Part shown: positions 1 to 11,960 of the stretch, piece by piece
Numbering within the stretch: position 1 is the first letter of the stretch
Layout of the letters: each line of letters starts with the position of its first letter
DNA from: Kingdonia uniflora
Lineage: Eukaryota > Streptophyta > Magnoliopsida > Ranunculales > Circaeasteraceae
Assembly (NCBI GenBank): GCA_014058105.1
Contig: JACGCM010000393.1
Coordinates: forward strand, 520,501 to 584,500
Direction: 5' to 3'
DNA length: 64,000 nt
Program-made: the position numbers and the translations under genes
Notes under the pieces: model-generated
Told to the model about the DNA's origin: nothing
Database searches by the model: none
What the model saw: the letters and a program-made list of their open reading frames with translations, nothing else

Positions 1-1644
1 ACAAACTGCATGTACATATGGCAAACCAGTTAGTTGCCACTCTCTACACTGGCATTCAAATTTTGCAAGGTTAACTTTCCATTTTTGGCCACTTCCAGAA
101 ATTGTAACAAAGCATTTGACAGTTGTACCCTCTACCTTGTATTGACCAAATTTTTTTTACATTTTCTCAATGTGTATGACTGCCCTAGGAACAAGTCCTG
201 CATATTAACAAAAATAAAAAGAGCATTTAAACTTAAACAGTTGTTATTACTTGCTTTAATCAAACATAGAAAAATAAGGAAATTTACCATTTTGGTCCCA
301 CTCCCTAGCTTTTAGTCTTTTGCCATACATGAGCTTCATCAACATCAGGTTCAGCTTTTCTATGGCTCTATGTAAAGGCTTGTCTCTCACTTTGTTAATC
401 CAGTTATTGAAGGACTCAGAGAAATTATTAGTGATGTGTTCACACTTTGCACTAAAGTCAAAATGTGATCTACACCATCTCTTAAATGGCTCCCTATGTA
501 ATCAATCATATGCTGCAGGGTCATCCAACTTCAACTGATCAAGAAACTCCTTCTCAGTTTGTTTCCATGCCTTAGCAGCCCCCCAAACCAACTTCTCAAG
601 GTGAGTTCCTCTGTGGTACTTCCTCATATTTTTATACATGTGCCTAAAACAAAATATGTGGTTTGCAAATGGAAATACTGAATTAACAGCTTCTATCAAT
701 CCCTTTTGCCTATCAGAGATGAAGTTCAACCTGTGTCTGTGTAGGTTTAAAGAAGGTTTCATCATCTCTAAGAATTTTTTTCAAGTTTCAGTACACTCAT
801 ACCTACAAAAGAACACTGCAATTGGGAATAATCCATTGTTCCCATCCAATCCAATGATAGAAAGGCACACCCCACCTTACTTGCCCTTTAAGAAACACCC
901 ATAAAGTCCTAATAGTGGCCTGCACCCATTCAACCACCCCTCCATTGAACCCTTGTATGAAATACAGGTTCCTGTCCATTCATTAGTCATTAAGTCAATA
1001 TTGCAAGTTGAAATGCTTCCAGGATTTGCCAATAGCACTTGCACAGTTAACTCTGGCATAACAATATAACCTTCATCATAGGACCCCACTATCCTCTCCA
1101 TGCATATAGTCCATGCATTCCATGCTGTGGAGTAAGATACATTAACACCATACTTTGTCCAAATAGCTTCTTGTACATCACATGGTCTTGTAGATCTCAC
1201 ACTCCTAATCAGTTGTTCAACTTCATTGGCCACCCATCCTGCATGTGCCAATTTATTCTTGTCCACAGCCTTACCTTTACATGTGTGAGTTAAATTACTT
1301 GTGTTTTTCAGTTCCATGGTATGACCATCACAATTTCTTCTCACATAACACATCCACTCACATTTCTCATCACCACATTTGTACCTTAGTCTTTAATCCT
1401 CATTTTTAACTTGATAATACTCAAACTTGTTTATGATAGCATAGTTCCTGATGAATGTTCTTGCTTCAAATATATTTTCCCATACCATCCCTATTTTTAG
1501 TTCATCATACTCTCTCCCAACATTTTTGATAGGTGTTGAATCCTCTTCTTCAGAAAAGATGTTTTGTGTATTCTCAACAAAATTCCTCAGTTCTTCATCA
1601 AGTCTGTCTATGTCTACCTGTGTAGGAGTACCATCATCTTCCAA
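1..1644 (-). pseudogene. MULE transposase, MuDR, DDE and SWIM regions (inactivated)
   Basis: In order on the minus strand: a MuDR DNA-binding domain (1644-1300; DELKIGMVWENIFEARTFIR, then the KCGDEKCEWMCYV zinc motif), a helical segment (1290-1000), the MULE transposase core (915-500) and the SWIM finger at the window edge (CQCREW... LPYVHAVC). Several lesions are visible. A TAA at 1393-1395 splits the MuDR domain. The first catalytic Asp of the GLDGCFLKG motif is Tyr (codon 901-903). A stop follows GCFLKGK. The third zinc ligand of the SWIM finger, usually Cys in LPC-x-H, is Tyr. The second catalytic Asp (ISDRQKGL) and the CFRHM motif remain. The protein cannot be active. Confidence 0.8.
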
Positions 1645-2061
1645 TGAAGTATGTGTGCTATAGTACCCTTCTTCAGCATATAAGTTATCTGGATGTAGTT
1701 CTGCCCATCTAGTCTAGTCCTCAACTTCATCTGTGTTATCAACCCCAATGTCTTCAGTTTGATGCCCACTCCCAGTCTGTGCCCCATTCTCAGTTTGCCC
1801 CACCTCTTCTATGATGACAATTTCACCATCACTATCATAAACTAATGAAAGTACATCTAATTCTTCTTCAGGTAAATCATTGGGTCTAGTTCTTTTATTT
1901 GTAGTTTTAGTTGGTTCTCCACCCTGGTCTTTGTTTTTCTTTTTCTTTTCTTTGAGCTCCTTTTCTTTTTGTTTTGGTTTGTTTGCTTATTTTTTTGTTT
2001 GTGCATTCTTCCTTGAGCCAATGTTAGTTTGAGGTTCAACTCTTTCCCTCTCAGTTTGAGG

Positions 2062-3078
2062 TTAAACTCTTGCCCTCTCAGTTTGAGGTTCAACTTCAAC
2101 CCTCATTACAGGTTCAACTTCAACCTTTTTATATAGAGGTTCATCCCAAACCCTAATAGTATCACCACAACCTCTAGACTTTCTCTTTTTGCTTGCAACA
2201 TTTTTCATTGATTTGTTCTCAAGAGGTGGTTCAGAAGGGCCATTAGTCTTTGTTTTCTTTAACTTCTTAGCAGCTTTAAACAACTCACTCAAAGGTGGTT
2301 CAGAAGGACCACTATTATTTGTCTCACTGCCCCCCAATATGTCAATAAGTCCCCCACCACCCACATTTGGTTCATTGGCCTCCAAAGATGGCCCTACTAG
2401 TGTTAATTGGGTCTCATCAAATTCAACATCACTTTGTTCTCCTGTATAACCATGTACAAGCCATTCATTATACTCAGAGTCTGAGTCCTCAGAGTTTTCC
2501 TCACTTTCAATATTAAATATGGTATGCCCACTGGTGTCATCCCCACTCATGTAATCCCCACTTATGTCATCCTCACTGGTGTCATCATCAATTAAGTCAT
2601 TTGAGCTCAAGTCATACTCTTGTTCATCATGCTCTTGTTCAATATTAGGTTCAACAAACTCCACATTAATGTAGATTGGAGGATTTGGTTCATTAACTTC
2701 ATGTTCATTATCTAGTCCTTGAAGAGAAAAGTAGAAGTAGACATCCCCAACTCTCTCTACATCACTATAGCTCCACATATCTAATAAATCATTGTCATTC
2801 ATAACTGGAGAATGTTTACCTAACCACAAAGTGTAAATATCAACCATTGTACCTGGGGGTGTATCCTCATTCAAAGTTCTCAATGCATTAAAGACATATT
2901 CAGTGAGGCATATAAGAGAAAACCTATCCCCATCTACATTGTCAAACTTATGTTGTTTCCCTCCTACATAAAGGTTATGAGTGTACCCTATTCTTTCCCA
3001 AGGATTCTGCCAAGTTCCCCCCAATGTATGATTAAATTCTTGGTAGTACCATCCTTGTTTAACAATTTTACAAATCAA
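2062..3078 (-). pseudogene. MULE transposase, N-terminal PB1-like region
   Basis: This is a 338-codon open stretch. The first ~110 residues (QGWYYQEFNHTLGGTW, then YVGGKQHKFDNVDGDRFSL and WLGKHSPVMNDNDLLDMWSY) resemble the PB1-like domain that opens many plant MuDR-type transposases. Residues ~120-230 are a low-complexity acidic linker rich in E, D and S, and the rest is basic and K-rich. It stops at 2062, and the central part of the transposase resumes in separate frames below 1650, so the gene is broken here. Length and order match the N-terminal third of a full MULE protein. No separate host gene is implied. Confidence 0.65.
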
Positions 3079-3418
3079 AAAACCCTAACTGTAAATACAC
3101 CAATCCCAACTTAATAATATACAAATCAAAACCCTAACTAGCATAATATACAATTCAAAAACCCCAATGCAATTTTGAGCAAAGTAATCCTAACTAACAT
3201 AATATACAAAACAAAAATCCTAATTTTGAAATACCCAAATCCTAACTTCATAAACTAATTATTTTTAAACAAATAGATCATGTGGAAGAGTTTAAAATAC
3301 TCACATAGAGACGAGAGAGAGATGAAATGAGTACAATATAAAAGTAGAGATCCTTAAACTATTTGGTACACCACCACCACCAACAACAACAACAACAACA
3401 AAAGAGAAACAACATAAA

Positions 3419-3522
3419 ATGAAGCCTAAGGTTTCTGTGTGAGAGAGATGAAGTGAAATTTAGAGAAAAAATGAAGCCTAAGGTTTCTGTGTGAGAGAGA
3501 ATGAGAGAAATAAGTTAATGGG
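3419..3522. repeat. 52-bp tandem duplication
   Basis: The segment starting atgaagcctaaggtttctg at 3419 recurs at 3471, with the same run of gagaga after it. A short (cca)n(caa)n microsatellite precedes it at 3368-3401. Both lie in the non-coding 5' part of the MULE. Confidence 0.7.
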
Positions 3523-3925
3523 AGTGTGAGAGAGAGGGAGAGAGGGGAAGGAGTGAAGTCTCCCGCCTGAACAAGAATAGTTACAAGGTGAGGAGATGAG
3601 GTTATGACCGTCCGATCTGATGACGTATCACTATATCAACGGTGGACAATCTTTAAATCTGAGCCGTGAATTTGAACATTTAATGGTTGATATTAAGCCA
3701 CGTGGCATTCATTTTCAACGGTGACAAGCGAGTAGTTGGGGAGTAAAGGGTAGTCTGGGTAGTTCACCCAAGTTGGACTGGTCAAGTCAAGTCCACTCGT
3801 TGAACCGGGGGAGAATAGAGGAAGTGGGGGGTAGACCACAATATTTGCCGGTTCAAGGGGGCAAAATTAAATATGCAGCTTTATTTGGGGGGCAAAGTCT
3901 AAATTCCTCATAAAATATTCCCTAG

Positions 3926-5155
3926 AGATAGAAGTGTTGAGCGGCCAAGCAACCATAGCGTACTGGTGGTCCTCTTGCTTTTTAAACTCCAACCGTCAGT
4001 AGTCTCTGAGTTAAAAAAAAAAAAAACATATATGCCCACTCTTAGACCATCATAAGAGAGATGAGAGGACCTTCAGATAGCCTACTGGAGGCCCAAAACA
4101 CAGACCTAATGCTGTGGTTTTAAAAAAGTACACCAACTATAGCGGAACCCATAGAAGTATTCCCATCTTTGGTCGTGTAGAGCATAGAGTCGTGAATCTT
4201 CATACCAAAGAACTCAATTGAACATTCAATACCGATCACTATAGATTCTCACACCAAAGAGTTTAGCATATATATAGATTCTCATACTAAAGTGTTTTAC
4301 ATACATACATTTATGAGAAATTTACACCATTATATATTCTCTGATTACATACACCATTACCTACACCATTTAATTAATGAGTGTTTTACATACATACCAT
4401 TACATACACCATTATATTCTCTGATCTATTTTTTTAAAGCTAATATAAACCCCAATTCAGAAACTCAGAAACTAAAACATTCAGAAACTCAGAAACCTCA
4501 ATTATGATCTATTTTTTTAAAGCTAATAAACCCCCAATTCAAAAACTCAGATGCTTAAAAATTCAGAAACTCCGAAGCTCCAATTCTGATCCATTTTTTT
4601 AAAGCTAATAAACCCCAAAATTTAGAAACTGAGAATACCTTCAAATCATAAACTCAGAAACCCATTTAGAAACCCATGTACAATTCAGAAACTCAAAAAA
4701 TAGTAAGATAGAGAGAGACCAAAATTAAAGTAAAAGAAAGAGAAGTTAAGACCATACCTTAAAATCGTTGAGTTTAAATCAAAACCTCAAGTACATGGGA
4801 TCATACCTTCAAATTGTTGGCAAAGAGAGAGACAGTTATGAGCTGGAGAGATGGCATGGAGGAAAGGGAGAGAGAGAGACGTGAGATAGAGACTCTTGAG
4901 AGCTTTAGACTAAACTACCCTTTTAATGTATTTTGTATAAAATACCCTTTCTCTTCTAATAGGTAAAAAGATCTGGTCCGTCCATCTCGCCCTATCATTA
5001 AATCTCAGCCCCTCTTTGTCTTTCTCTTGTGGGCGAACTTGTCTATACGAAAGACACCCTTCTTGGATAATATATATATATACTAGAGACAATTCAGACA
5101 ATGTCATCACAGGTGAAGCATGATGTAAGAACCATCGAGGTAATACAAATACTCA
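3926..5155. other. Non-coding gap between MULE and first Helitron
   Basis: This is AT-rich DNA with stops in all frames and no recognisable domain. It contains the 82-83 bp tandem repeat at 4423-4645 and short TA runs (5070-5090). No gene is seen. Confidence 0.6.
4423..4645. repeat. Tandem repeat, period 82-83 bp, about 2.7 copies
   Basis: Units begin with gatctatttttttaaagcta at 4423, 4506 and 4588 (the third has gatcca). Each continues with several ctcagaaac-type words. The copies have drifted by scattered substitutions. Confidence 0.75.
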
Positions 5156-5177
5156 TCTATATTATAAATCTCAGTTT

Positions 5178-5275
5178 TGTCCTACGTGGGGTCAATTGTC
5201 CCGTGGGGCGACGATTGTCCTACGTGGCGATGTTTGTCCTACGTGGCATAATTTCTTTAATACCAGTCCTACGTG
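5178..5275 (+). repeat. Helitron 5' subterminal reiterated TCCTACGTGG motif
   Basis: The word tcctacgtgg or close variants occurs five times between 5181 and 5273 (for example tgtcctacgtggcgatg). Related runs occur at 14234-14294 in the start of Helitron 2, in inverted form at 6467-6530, and at 6816-6848. The clusters mark the 5' end of this Helitron family. Confidence 0.7.
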
Positions 5276-5385
5276 CCGTTCCTTCTTTAATTCGGAAGGG
5301 GAATTTAATCACTTTAACTTAACTTGATTCTTTGTCTTTCCCTTAGCGTTTCTTCCCCACCATAATAAACAGATAATCAACAACA

Positions 5386-5832
5386 ATGTAGAGTCTCCAA
5401 TCTCCACCTCTCAAACTCTCACCACTCCAACCTCTCCCTCTTCGCAAATACCAATCTATCTCTCCCCTCACTCGAATCAAACCCTCCTCCTCCACTCGAA
5501 TCTCAGCTTCCAATGTTTCTACTCCCATTAGAGAGACTGATCCCAAGAAATGAGTGGTCATCACTGGGATAGGGTTAGTTTGTGTGTTTGGGAACGACTT
5601 TGATACCTACTATGACCGCTCTTTGGCGAGCGAGAGTGAGGTTTCATTGATTGATCGATTCGATGCATCGAAGTTCCCGACGAAATTCGGTGGGAAGATC
5701 AGGGGGTTTACTGCTGATGGGAATATCGATGGGAAGAATGATAGGAGACTTGATGATTGCTTAAGGTATTGTTTGGTTGCAGGGAAGAAAGCGCTTGAGG
5801 ATGTTGATCTCGGTGGGGATCTCCTATCTAAG
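5386..5832 (+). pseudogene. KASI: Captured first exon of 3-oxoacyl-ACP synthase I (KAS I)
   Basis: KAS I is the plastid condensing enzyme of fatty-acid elongation (C4 to C16). The exon reads a Ser/Leu/Pro-rich transit peptide (from the ATG at 5386), then VVITGIGLVCVFGNDFDTYY, IDRFDASKFPTKFGG, DGKNDRRLDDCLRYC and ends at ...GDLLSK, followed at once by a GT donor. This is where an exon end is expected, so genomic rather than mRNA sequence was captured. Two in-frame stops occur: TAG as codon 2 (5389-5391) and TGA at 5551-5553 just before VVITG, where the family has Arg. Both fit C-to-T changes (CAG to TAG, CGA to TGA). The catalytic Cys-His-His residues lie in exons that are absent. It is non-functional. 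Confidence 0.85.
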
Positions 5833-7179
5833 GTATTAGTGCTTGGGAATTTATTTTTGGCTCTTAATTTTACAATGCATGATGAGGTTTATCTGATTTA
5901 CCTCCAATTGGCTGTTGTAGATTAATATTGTTAATCAAGATTCCTTTTTACGGTAATTTTCTGTATTTGATCGATTTAGATCTGAGTTGGTGATTTTAAA
6001 TTACAAAGTTAGATGAGTTCTTACTTCTTATTAGGAATATAGTAATTTATATCGATATAATTTGATCTTCATCTGGTGGGTTGTGTAAATTCATTGGGAA
6101 ACCTGTTGTGTAATATAGCTGATGATCTCATCGAACTATTTGAATTAGTAAATATGTGAACTAAGTTTTCGTAGTTACCGTTATTGTCGCTACCATAGCC
6201 ATAAGCTGATATAGACATAATTTCTTTAGAAAGGTGACTCTGATGAAGGAAAATATGGAGGATCATCAAGGCACCCATAATTAGTATTAAGGGGGGCACC
6301 CATAATTAGCATTAAGGGAGGGCATTAATGCTTTAGAAAGTCTTGGAGTGGGAGAGAAAGAGATAGGGGTTACGATTGAGATATAATTGATAGAATACAA
6401 ATAAACTTAGACACAATTAGTCTCTACTTTTTAATGACATTATTAAATTATTTTAAAGGTGGTACACCATGTAGGACAATAATGCCACGCGGGACAAACA
6501 CCGCCACGTAGGACAATCGACACTACGTATTTGCAGTGTAATATCAAGGTTTATTACTAAATCACATATCTTTCATCAATGCTTTAGTTAAATATTATGT
6601 GTTTGTAATACATCTCTTGCATATTTAGTAGCAATCAGCAGTTATACATCTATTGTTTTGACATGTAGTTCACCGTCTTTGACTTCTTTGCAATGCTACC
6701 AAAGCTTATGTTTTAGACACTAACAATAATCGCAAGAATGATTTGTTGTTGAGAAATGGAATCCTTATTGTTTGAAGAGTTAAGTAGTTGTATCGAGTAG
6801 ATCAAACATGCGCGTTTGTCTTACAAGGCGAAGATTGTCCTATGTGGCAGTGTAAAATTTGACGTAGCATCAACAAAGAAGATGCCACATCCCAGATGAT
6901 GGACCAATTAAGTATTTCTTTATAATCTTAAGGGCGATTTTGTCAAGAAAAAAAATTAAACACTTACTTTCCTTGATTACTTACGTTTCTCCAACTCCTT
7001 TCTCTTCCTTTTCCATTTTTAAATCCATTGTTTCATCTTCTTCCCCCAACAAAGCTATGAAACCTTAGAAACCCACAAACCCAAATTATATATTATGCAA
7101 TCCTTCAAATTAATACCACCTCTATTATTATTTGCTTCTTAGCTATTGCTAATGGCCGCAGTTGTCCTACTTTTTGTAG
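5833..7179 (+). other. Captured KAS I intron start and Helitron filler
   Basis: Intron sequence follows the donor at 5833 without a further KAS exon. The interval holds an inverted cluster of the Helitron motif (6467-6530) and a direct one (6816-6848). No coding region is seen. Confidence 0.5.
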
Positions 7180-7974
7180 GTACAAGGTAATAGGGACCCG
7201 AAGATGAATCAGGGAGGTCGAGTAAAGTGCCAACAAATGCTTACTTCCCTAACAAAGTCTTTTTACTTGATCGGCCACCATTTTCAGTCTGCCAACTATA
7301 AACAAATCACAAAGGAGGAGTTGTTACACAAAATGATCTCAGATAATTTCGAACTTGATTCAATGAGTATGTACTACTATTGATGATTTATGATTGTCAA
7401 GGTTCTAAAATTTTGTATCTTCTAAGTTATATTCTGTTAAATTTACTATTGTGTAGGAGAAGCTGAGGAACAACTTGAGCTATTGGATGATTTCTTCTGA
7501 ATTGGATTTCCAGGAAGCTATCAAGTAGTAGCCATAGATTATATGGGTAGGTAAATATGCACAGATATTATATGTCTATGTATATATATATTATTTTATA
7601 TGATGCAATTGGTCCTCTTTCATTTCTTTTATTGGTTGGTTGTATGTTCATTTACATAATTTTAATGTCTTCATCTACCGATAATAAGAAAAAGAAGAAA
7701 CATTAATCAATTTTGGACATTCAATCTAAAGATTGATCATTCTTAAAGAAGATATACCGACCCAAAATCTTCTAACAGAAAGAGAAATCCTATTTGTTAT
7801 GTATCATCTTCTTTTAAACAACCAGTAGTTTTATCTTATGCAATGGTTATTTGTGGATTTATTATCTGATTAAGTTTTGTTTTCTGGATTGGGTACGTTC
7901 TGGTCATGTGCAGTGTTGAAAAAGTATCAGATCGTGACTCAATTCTTGCCGAGAAGCTAAAGGAAGCCATATAA
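7180..7974 (+). pseudogene. Captured exons resembling the CDT1 C-terminus
   Basis: Three exons with proper splice signals can be read. Exon a (7180-7366) gives SLTKSFYLIGHHFQSANYKQ then ITKEELLHKMIS. It splices in phase to exon b (from 7457), giving REAEEQLELLDDFF. Exon c (7914-7974) gives EKVSDRDSILAEKLKEAI and a stop. The order (helix, ITKEEL helix, EEQLELL helix, W-I-S-R-K in a shifted frame, VS-x-S-I-x-x-x-L) fits the C-terminal winged-helix region of plant CDT1, which licenses replication by loading MCM. Exon b has a TGA after DDFF and a frameshift (NWISRKLSS resumes in another frame). The identification rests on remembered family pattern, and another winged-helix protein is possible. 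Confidence 0.5.
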
Positions 7975-9084
7975 GGTTTTAAATCTCATCAGTTTGCTTT
8001 TCTTTGCCTTGAACATAAGTAAGCATTAGAGAACAAATTTCCAGAAAAAATTATGTTTCGATTATATATATATATATATTACATAATTTGATTATCTAAT
8101 TGAGCATTTTTATCTGAATACATGGCTTTCACAATATTGGTTCACATTTATGATTAAATAAATAGTCAAGTTCGGTGTAACATATATCAAATTTAGATAA
8201 TCGGAAACTACTATTTCCATTCCTATGGACAAATATTATGTCTACACATTTATAAGTGGCTAAGAACACCCCATTATGGATTTACTCCCACTACCTCTAA
8301 GGCTAATATACAAGATGTAAAAAATAGTTCTATGGTATCTCTATGGATAATTACAAGTTTGTTGATTCTATCTTCTTCTTCTTTTTTCTTCAGGATTCTG
8401 AGCATGTGTGATGAAGAAAATCAAGGGCAATATATTTGTAGCAGCATATCATAAATACTACTAACTCTTTCTCCCTCTCTTCTATGTTCTCAAGTCCAAG
8501 GGACTCCTAAGACAGATACTTATAAGTTAAAGCTGTCAAAGCTATAGGTATATCCTAATCCATTTCTTTCAAATAAACCAAATGTACTATATGTTTCCTC
8601 CTAATTACTCTAACTTTAGTTCCCATTCTTTTTTTTCCTTAAAATGTTTTTACTTTCTGAAGAAGCATTAGTTGATTCCAAAGGTGTCTCGGCCATGAGT
8701 GTATTTGTCATTAAGGACTTATTTATTGTTGGTAAAATATAATTATGAATGGAAGTGTTTATTTATAGTACTATTATGCATATCGATTCTCGAGTGGTAG
8801 GTTTAAGTCTTCAATGGATGTATGTTGAATTTCTTTTGGCCTTCTACAATATTTCATGATATGTAATATTACTTATTAGATGTTCTCCGCCATAGTTGTA
8901 AAATTAAAAGGTTGTTCAGTATATATAAACATTGAAGAGAGTTAATCGATGTTTATAAATTAGGATAAGTATGATAAGTTGTTATAGCTTCCACTCAACC
9001 CACTTTTATCAATGCTGACATTAGTGAATACAAAATCTTCTCACCTCTTTTAATTTTTGATTGTTGTTTCATTATGTGTGCAGC
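7975..9084 (+). other. Non-coding Helitron 1 interior
   Basis: This is AT-rich sequence with a short (TA)n run at 8066-8080. It has no reading frame or domain that can be supported, and may be introns of the captured exons on either side. Confidence 0.4.
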
Positions 9085-9536
9085 GGATTTGCAATTCTGA
9101 AGGGGTGTAGATTGTAGATTGGTTTAGCAACATGCAAGGAAAGGAATGCGTTGAGGTCTCTGGGGTAATAAGACGCTTTTGCTTCAGGTAAGAAACTAGG
9201 ACATGTACCTATTCATTATGTGTGTTTTTCTGATCTTTAAACTTCATAATGGGTTCAGCTTTTGTGTTGACTAATTTTAATTTCTTATTTCAGTTATGTT
9301 ACAGTCACACGAACAATAAGAGAGAGGAAAAGATAAATATCAAGCTAGCTCTTTACCTTCTCAAGATGAAGGAGCTTCGCACTGTTGATATATCAGGTGT
9401 TCCGAGTATATTATGTACAAGCATATTCACTCCAAGCCTTATCTCTCTGCGTGCTCCTATTTCCAGGGGATTGGTACCAGGAAACTTGGAGTAAAACACG
9501 TTTTGTATTTGCTGGTGGTTGTTTTTCAAGCTCTGT
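9085..9536 (+). pseudogene. Captured exons of an unidentified gene
   Basis: Three exon-like blocks are bounded by plausible AG/GT signals: about 9085-9189, 9293-9396 and 9469-9536. A partial frame reads MQGKECVEVSGVIRRFCF and then YVTVTRTIRERKDKYQ, with stops in the first and second blocks. The family is not recognised. The regular spacing of splice signals on the plus strand matches the neighbouring captures, so it is probably one more piece of host genomic sequence. Confidence 0.35.
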
Positions 9537-10146
9537 AAGGTGTGCTGCCTGTTTCTTTCTTTGTTCATATTTCAGTTTGTTTTCCTTTGCTGTCTCCTTA
9601 AACAAGTATCTTTGGTATGACAGAAGGAACTGCTTTGTGAAATATTGAACTCAATTAACTATAATAAGGCATGTTTCTTGAGATATGTTTTTGTTGGCAA
9701 TAGCTTATAGTATTAATTTTCAGTTCTTTATTCTCACTCAATTATTCTAACTTCCGAGACACTTTTTTTGCCTACATCTGCATCCTGCTATCAGTTCTAA
9801 ACTCATAGTTTCCGCTAGAGAAAAAGACTCACAATTCTCACAGTTTATATATATAGTCAATTGATGATATTGAACATACCTTTTGGGCTTTTTTTATACT
9901 AGAAAGGAAATGTTCAAATCTTCATATGATATTTCTTGCAGCTAAAATAGTTTTATGAAAATAGTTATCTTGAGGAATTACTAAATTACCCAATATAAAA
10001 CAGTCAGTATCTTAGTATTACAGAGGACACGAATTTGGTCTACAATCTAAATGATCAAAATGCTGTCTTGAATTGTCAAAACCTCTACTGGGAATATTGA
10101 TTCTTTATTTAACCATGCATCTCATAATTTTTCTTTATCTTTTAGA

Positions 10147-10670
10147 GAGCGCGTACTGGCACCGAAGGATGATCAAGTTGACCAAAATAATAATTTTGAA
10201 AAGAGAACTAGAGCTTCTATTGTTTCTTCAACCCTCGATAGTCCACCGGGATCTCAGTAAAATGAGGGATTCACAGATGGAAACAGGGACGGGTCAGATG
10301 TGCAGAACGGTATAAATAATGCAAACTACAGTGCCCGTAGCCTGCTAAAGAACGCTAACATTAGTGGTTCAAAATGTGTAGTCGTCAAAAGGTGGAAAGA
10401 TTCAGAGGTATATTGTGTTTCAGTTCTGATCTCCTAATATTACTTATGCTTCCCATTACGTAAATCAAAATAATACCTTGGCAGTTTTACTGATGCTCAG
10501 ACACAGTAAAAAAGTACCTTTAAGCACACTATCGTGGTTGTTCATTTAGAATATGTACCATCATTGCATTTTTAGACCTGAGGGTTTTAATCACATTTAT
10601 CTTCTTTCACAGGATGAATCAATTACCGAGCAGAAGGATGAGGCGGTAAACGGATTATCGTAGAAGCTAG
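10147..10670 (+). pseudogene. Captured exons of an unidentified hydrophilic protein
   Basis: Block one (10147-10407) reads ERVLAPKDDQVDQNNNFEKR, then RASIVSSTLDSPPGSQ, a TAA, then NEGFTDGNRDGSDVQNG and LLKNANISGSKCVVVKRW, and ends KDSE before a GT donor. Block two (from about 10615) reads DESITEQKDEAVNGLS and a TAG. Composition is hydrophilic and low in complexity, as in a disordered tail. The family is not recognised. Splice signals and a single stop suggest a fairly recent capture. Confidence 0.4.
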
Positions 10671-11960
10671 AGGCACTCTATACCTGACGATCCTTTTTGT
10701 CCATCAACTTCAAATGAGGGGATGGTATGTTTTTTTAATCAGCTCATGCCTACCATCAAAATCCTGCAGATTTCTATATGATACTCTTTCAAGTCTGCTT
10801 GCTTTGGTCTTCAGGTAGTTCCTTGCTACACAGAATGCTTGCGAATTATGTATTTTTCTTCTTCTCATTATTATTAAATGATAACAATCAGTATAGAAGT
10901 TATATTTATTTTTTTATGATTTGTAATTATTGCTCAATCATGTTTTACTTTTGTAAGGTCATGAACTGTTGTATAACCTATAAGGATCAAAACCAGTTGG
11001 TAATGGCAATATTTCATCAGTTTAATGCTCCATTGTTGATATTTACATTTACGAATGTGTGAGAAGTGATATGTTTTCGTCAAAATTTGATAAAAAGCGT
11101 AATTGAGGGTTGTCATAGTTCAAAAAAAAAGTAAGTAGCCCCACTTTTTGGTACTCACAACATGGGCATAAACTTTTTTCATCAATTATTTTGTAAATTT
11201 GTTTTCAAACTTGAACTATACTTGCTCTTTAAAAGCTAATTCCCAAGAAATTGTCGATAATGTATTATTTATTGATTATTATTCTTGCCTAATTTGACAA
11301 GGGAATCAGCCAAATAAATAGCTAGGGGAGTTTGTCTGTAAAATATGATGGCATGGGTCGCCACAATGTATTATTTGTCATGTAAAACATATTTATCTGT
11401 GACGATTAATTTGTGGGATTAATCAATATCTTTGACTAGCTCGAAAACATCCCGATGAGTTTGGCTTCTGTGTACTTGAATGGTATGACCTCCAAAACTT
11501 CCAATAACTTCCATAATTAATATATTGCCCCCATAACTTCCCATAACCTCCATAATTATTGAAGATTAATATTTGTAACTCATACTCTTAAATCTTATTC
11601 ATTATCTTATCTCTATATAAAGATGGATATCATCAGTTAACATATTTCATTTTATCTCTATACAATTTCCAAAATCTCCCCTCTTGGTATGTAAACCATT
11701 TTGGTTCCTTCCAACTTTGTTTTTGTGATTTATATGTTAGTTTTGTTTCTTACTTTTGCTTTTGTTCCTTTCTTTGTATAGTTAACATTTCAACGGTTAT
11801 TAATTTAATTCTCTAGAAAATGTAAGATTTATTCTAACAAAAACCTTTGAATTCATTATCTCTCAATTCCAAGTGCAATATTATTATACGTTTAACATTT
11901 TTCTTCTCAAAAACGAAAAAATCACTTGCTCATACATTTTTTTGCAGATCCAATAAGGTT

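Larger units (their letters stand above)
1..3925 (-). mobile_element. Mutator-like element (MULE), 5' part, cut by window edge
   Basis: The transposase remnant reads on the minus strand from about 3078 down to base 1 and leaves the window inside its SWIM zinc finger. The stretch 3079-3925 upstream of it has no coding potential. Its outer part (about 3830-3920), with G-rich runs on the plus strand, is a candidate for the terminal inverted repeat, but the partner end lies outside the window, so neither the inverted repeat nor the 9-bp target duplication usual for MULEs can be confirmed. The element is inactive, as described for its coding parts. Confidence 0.75.
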
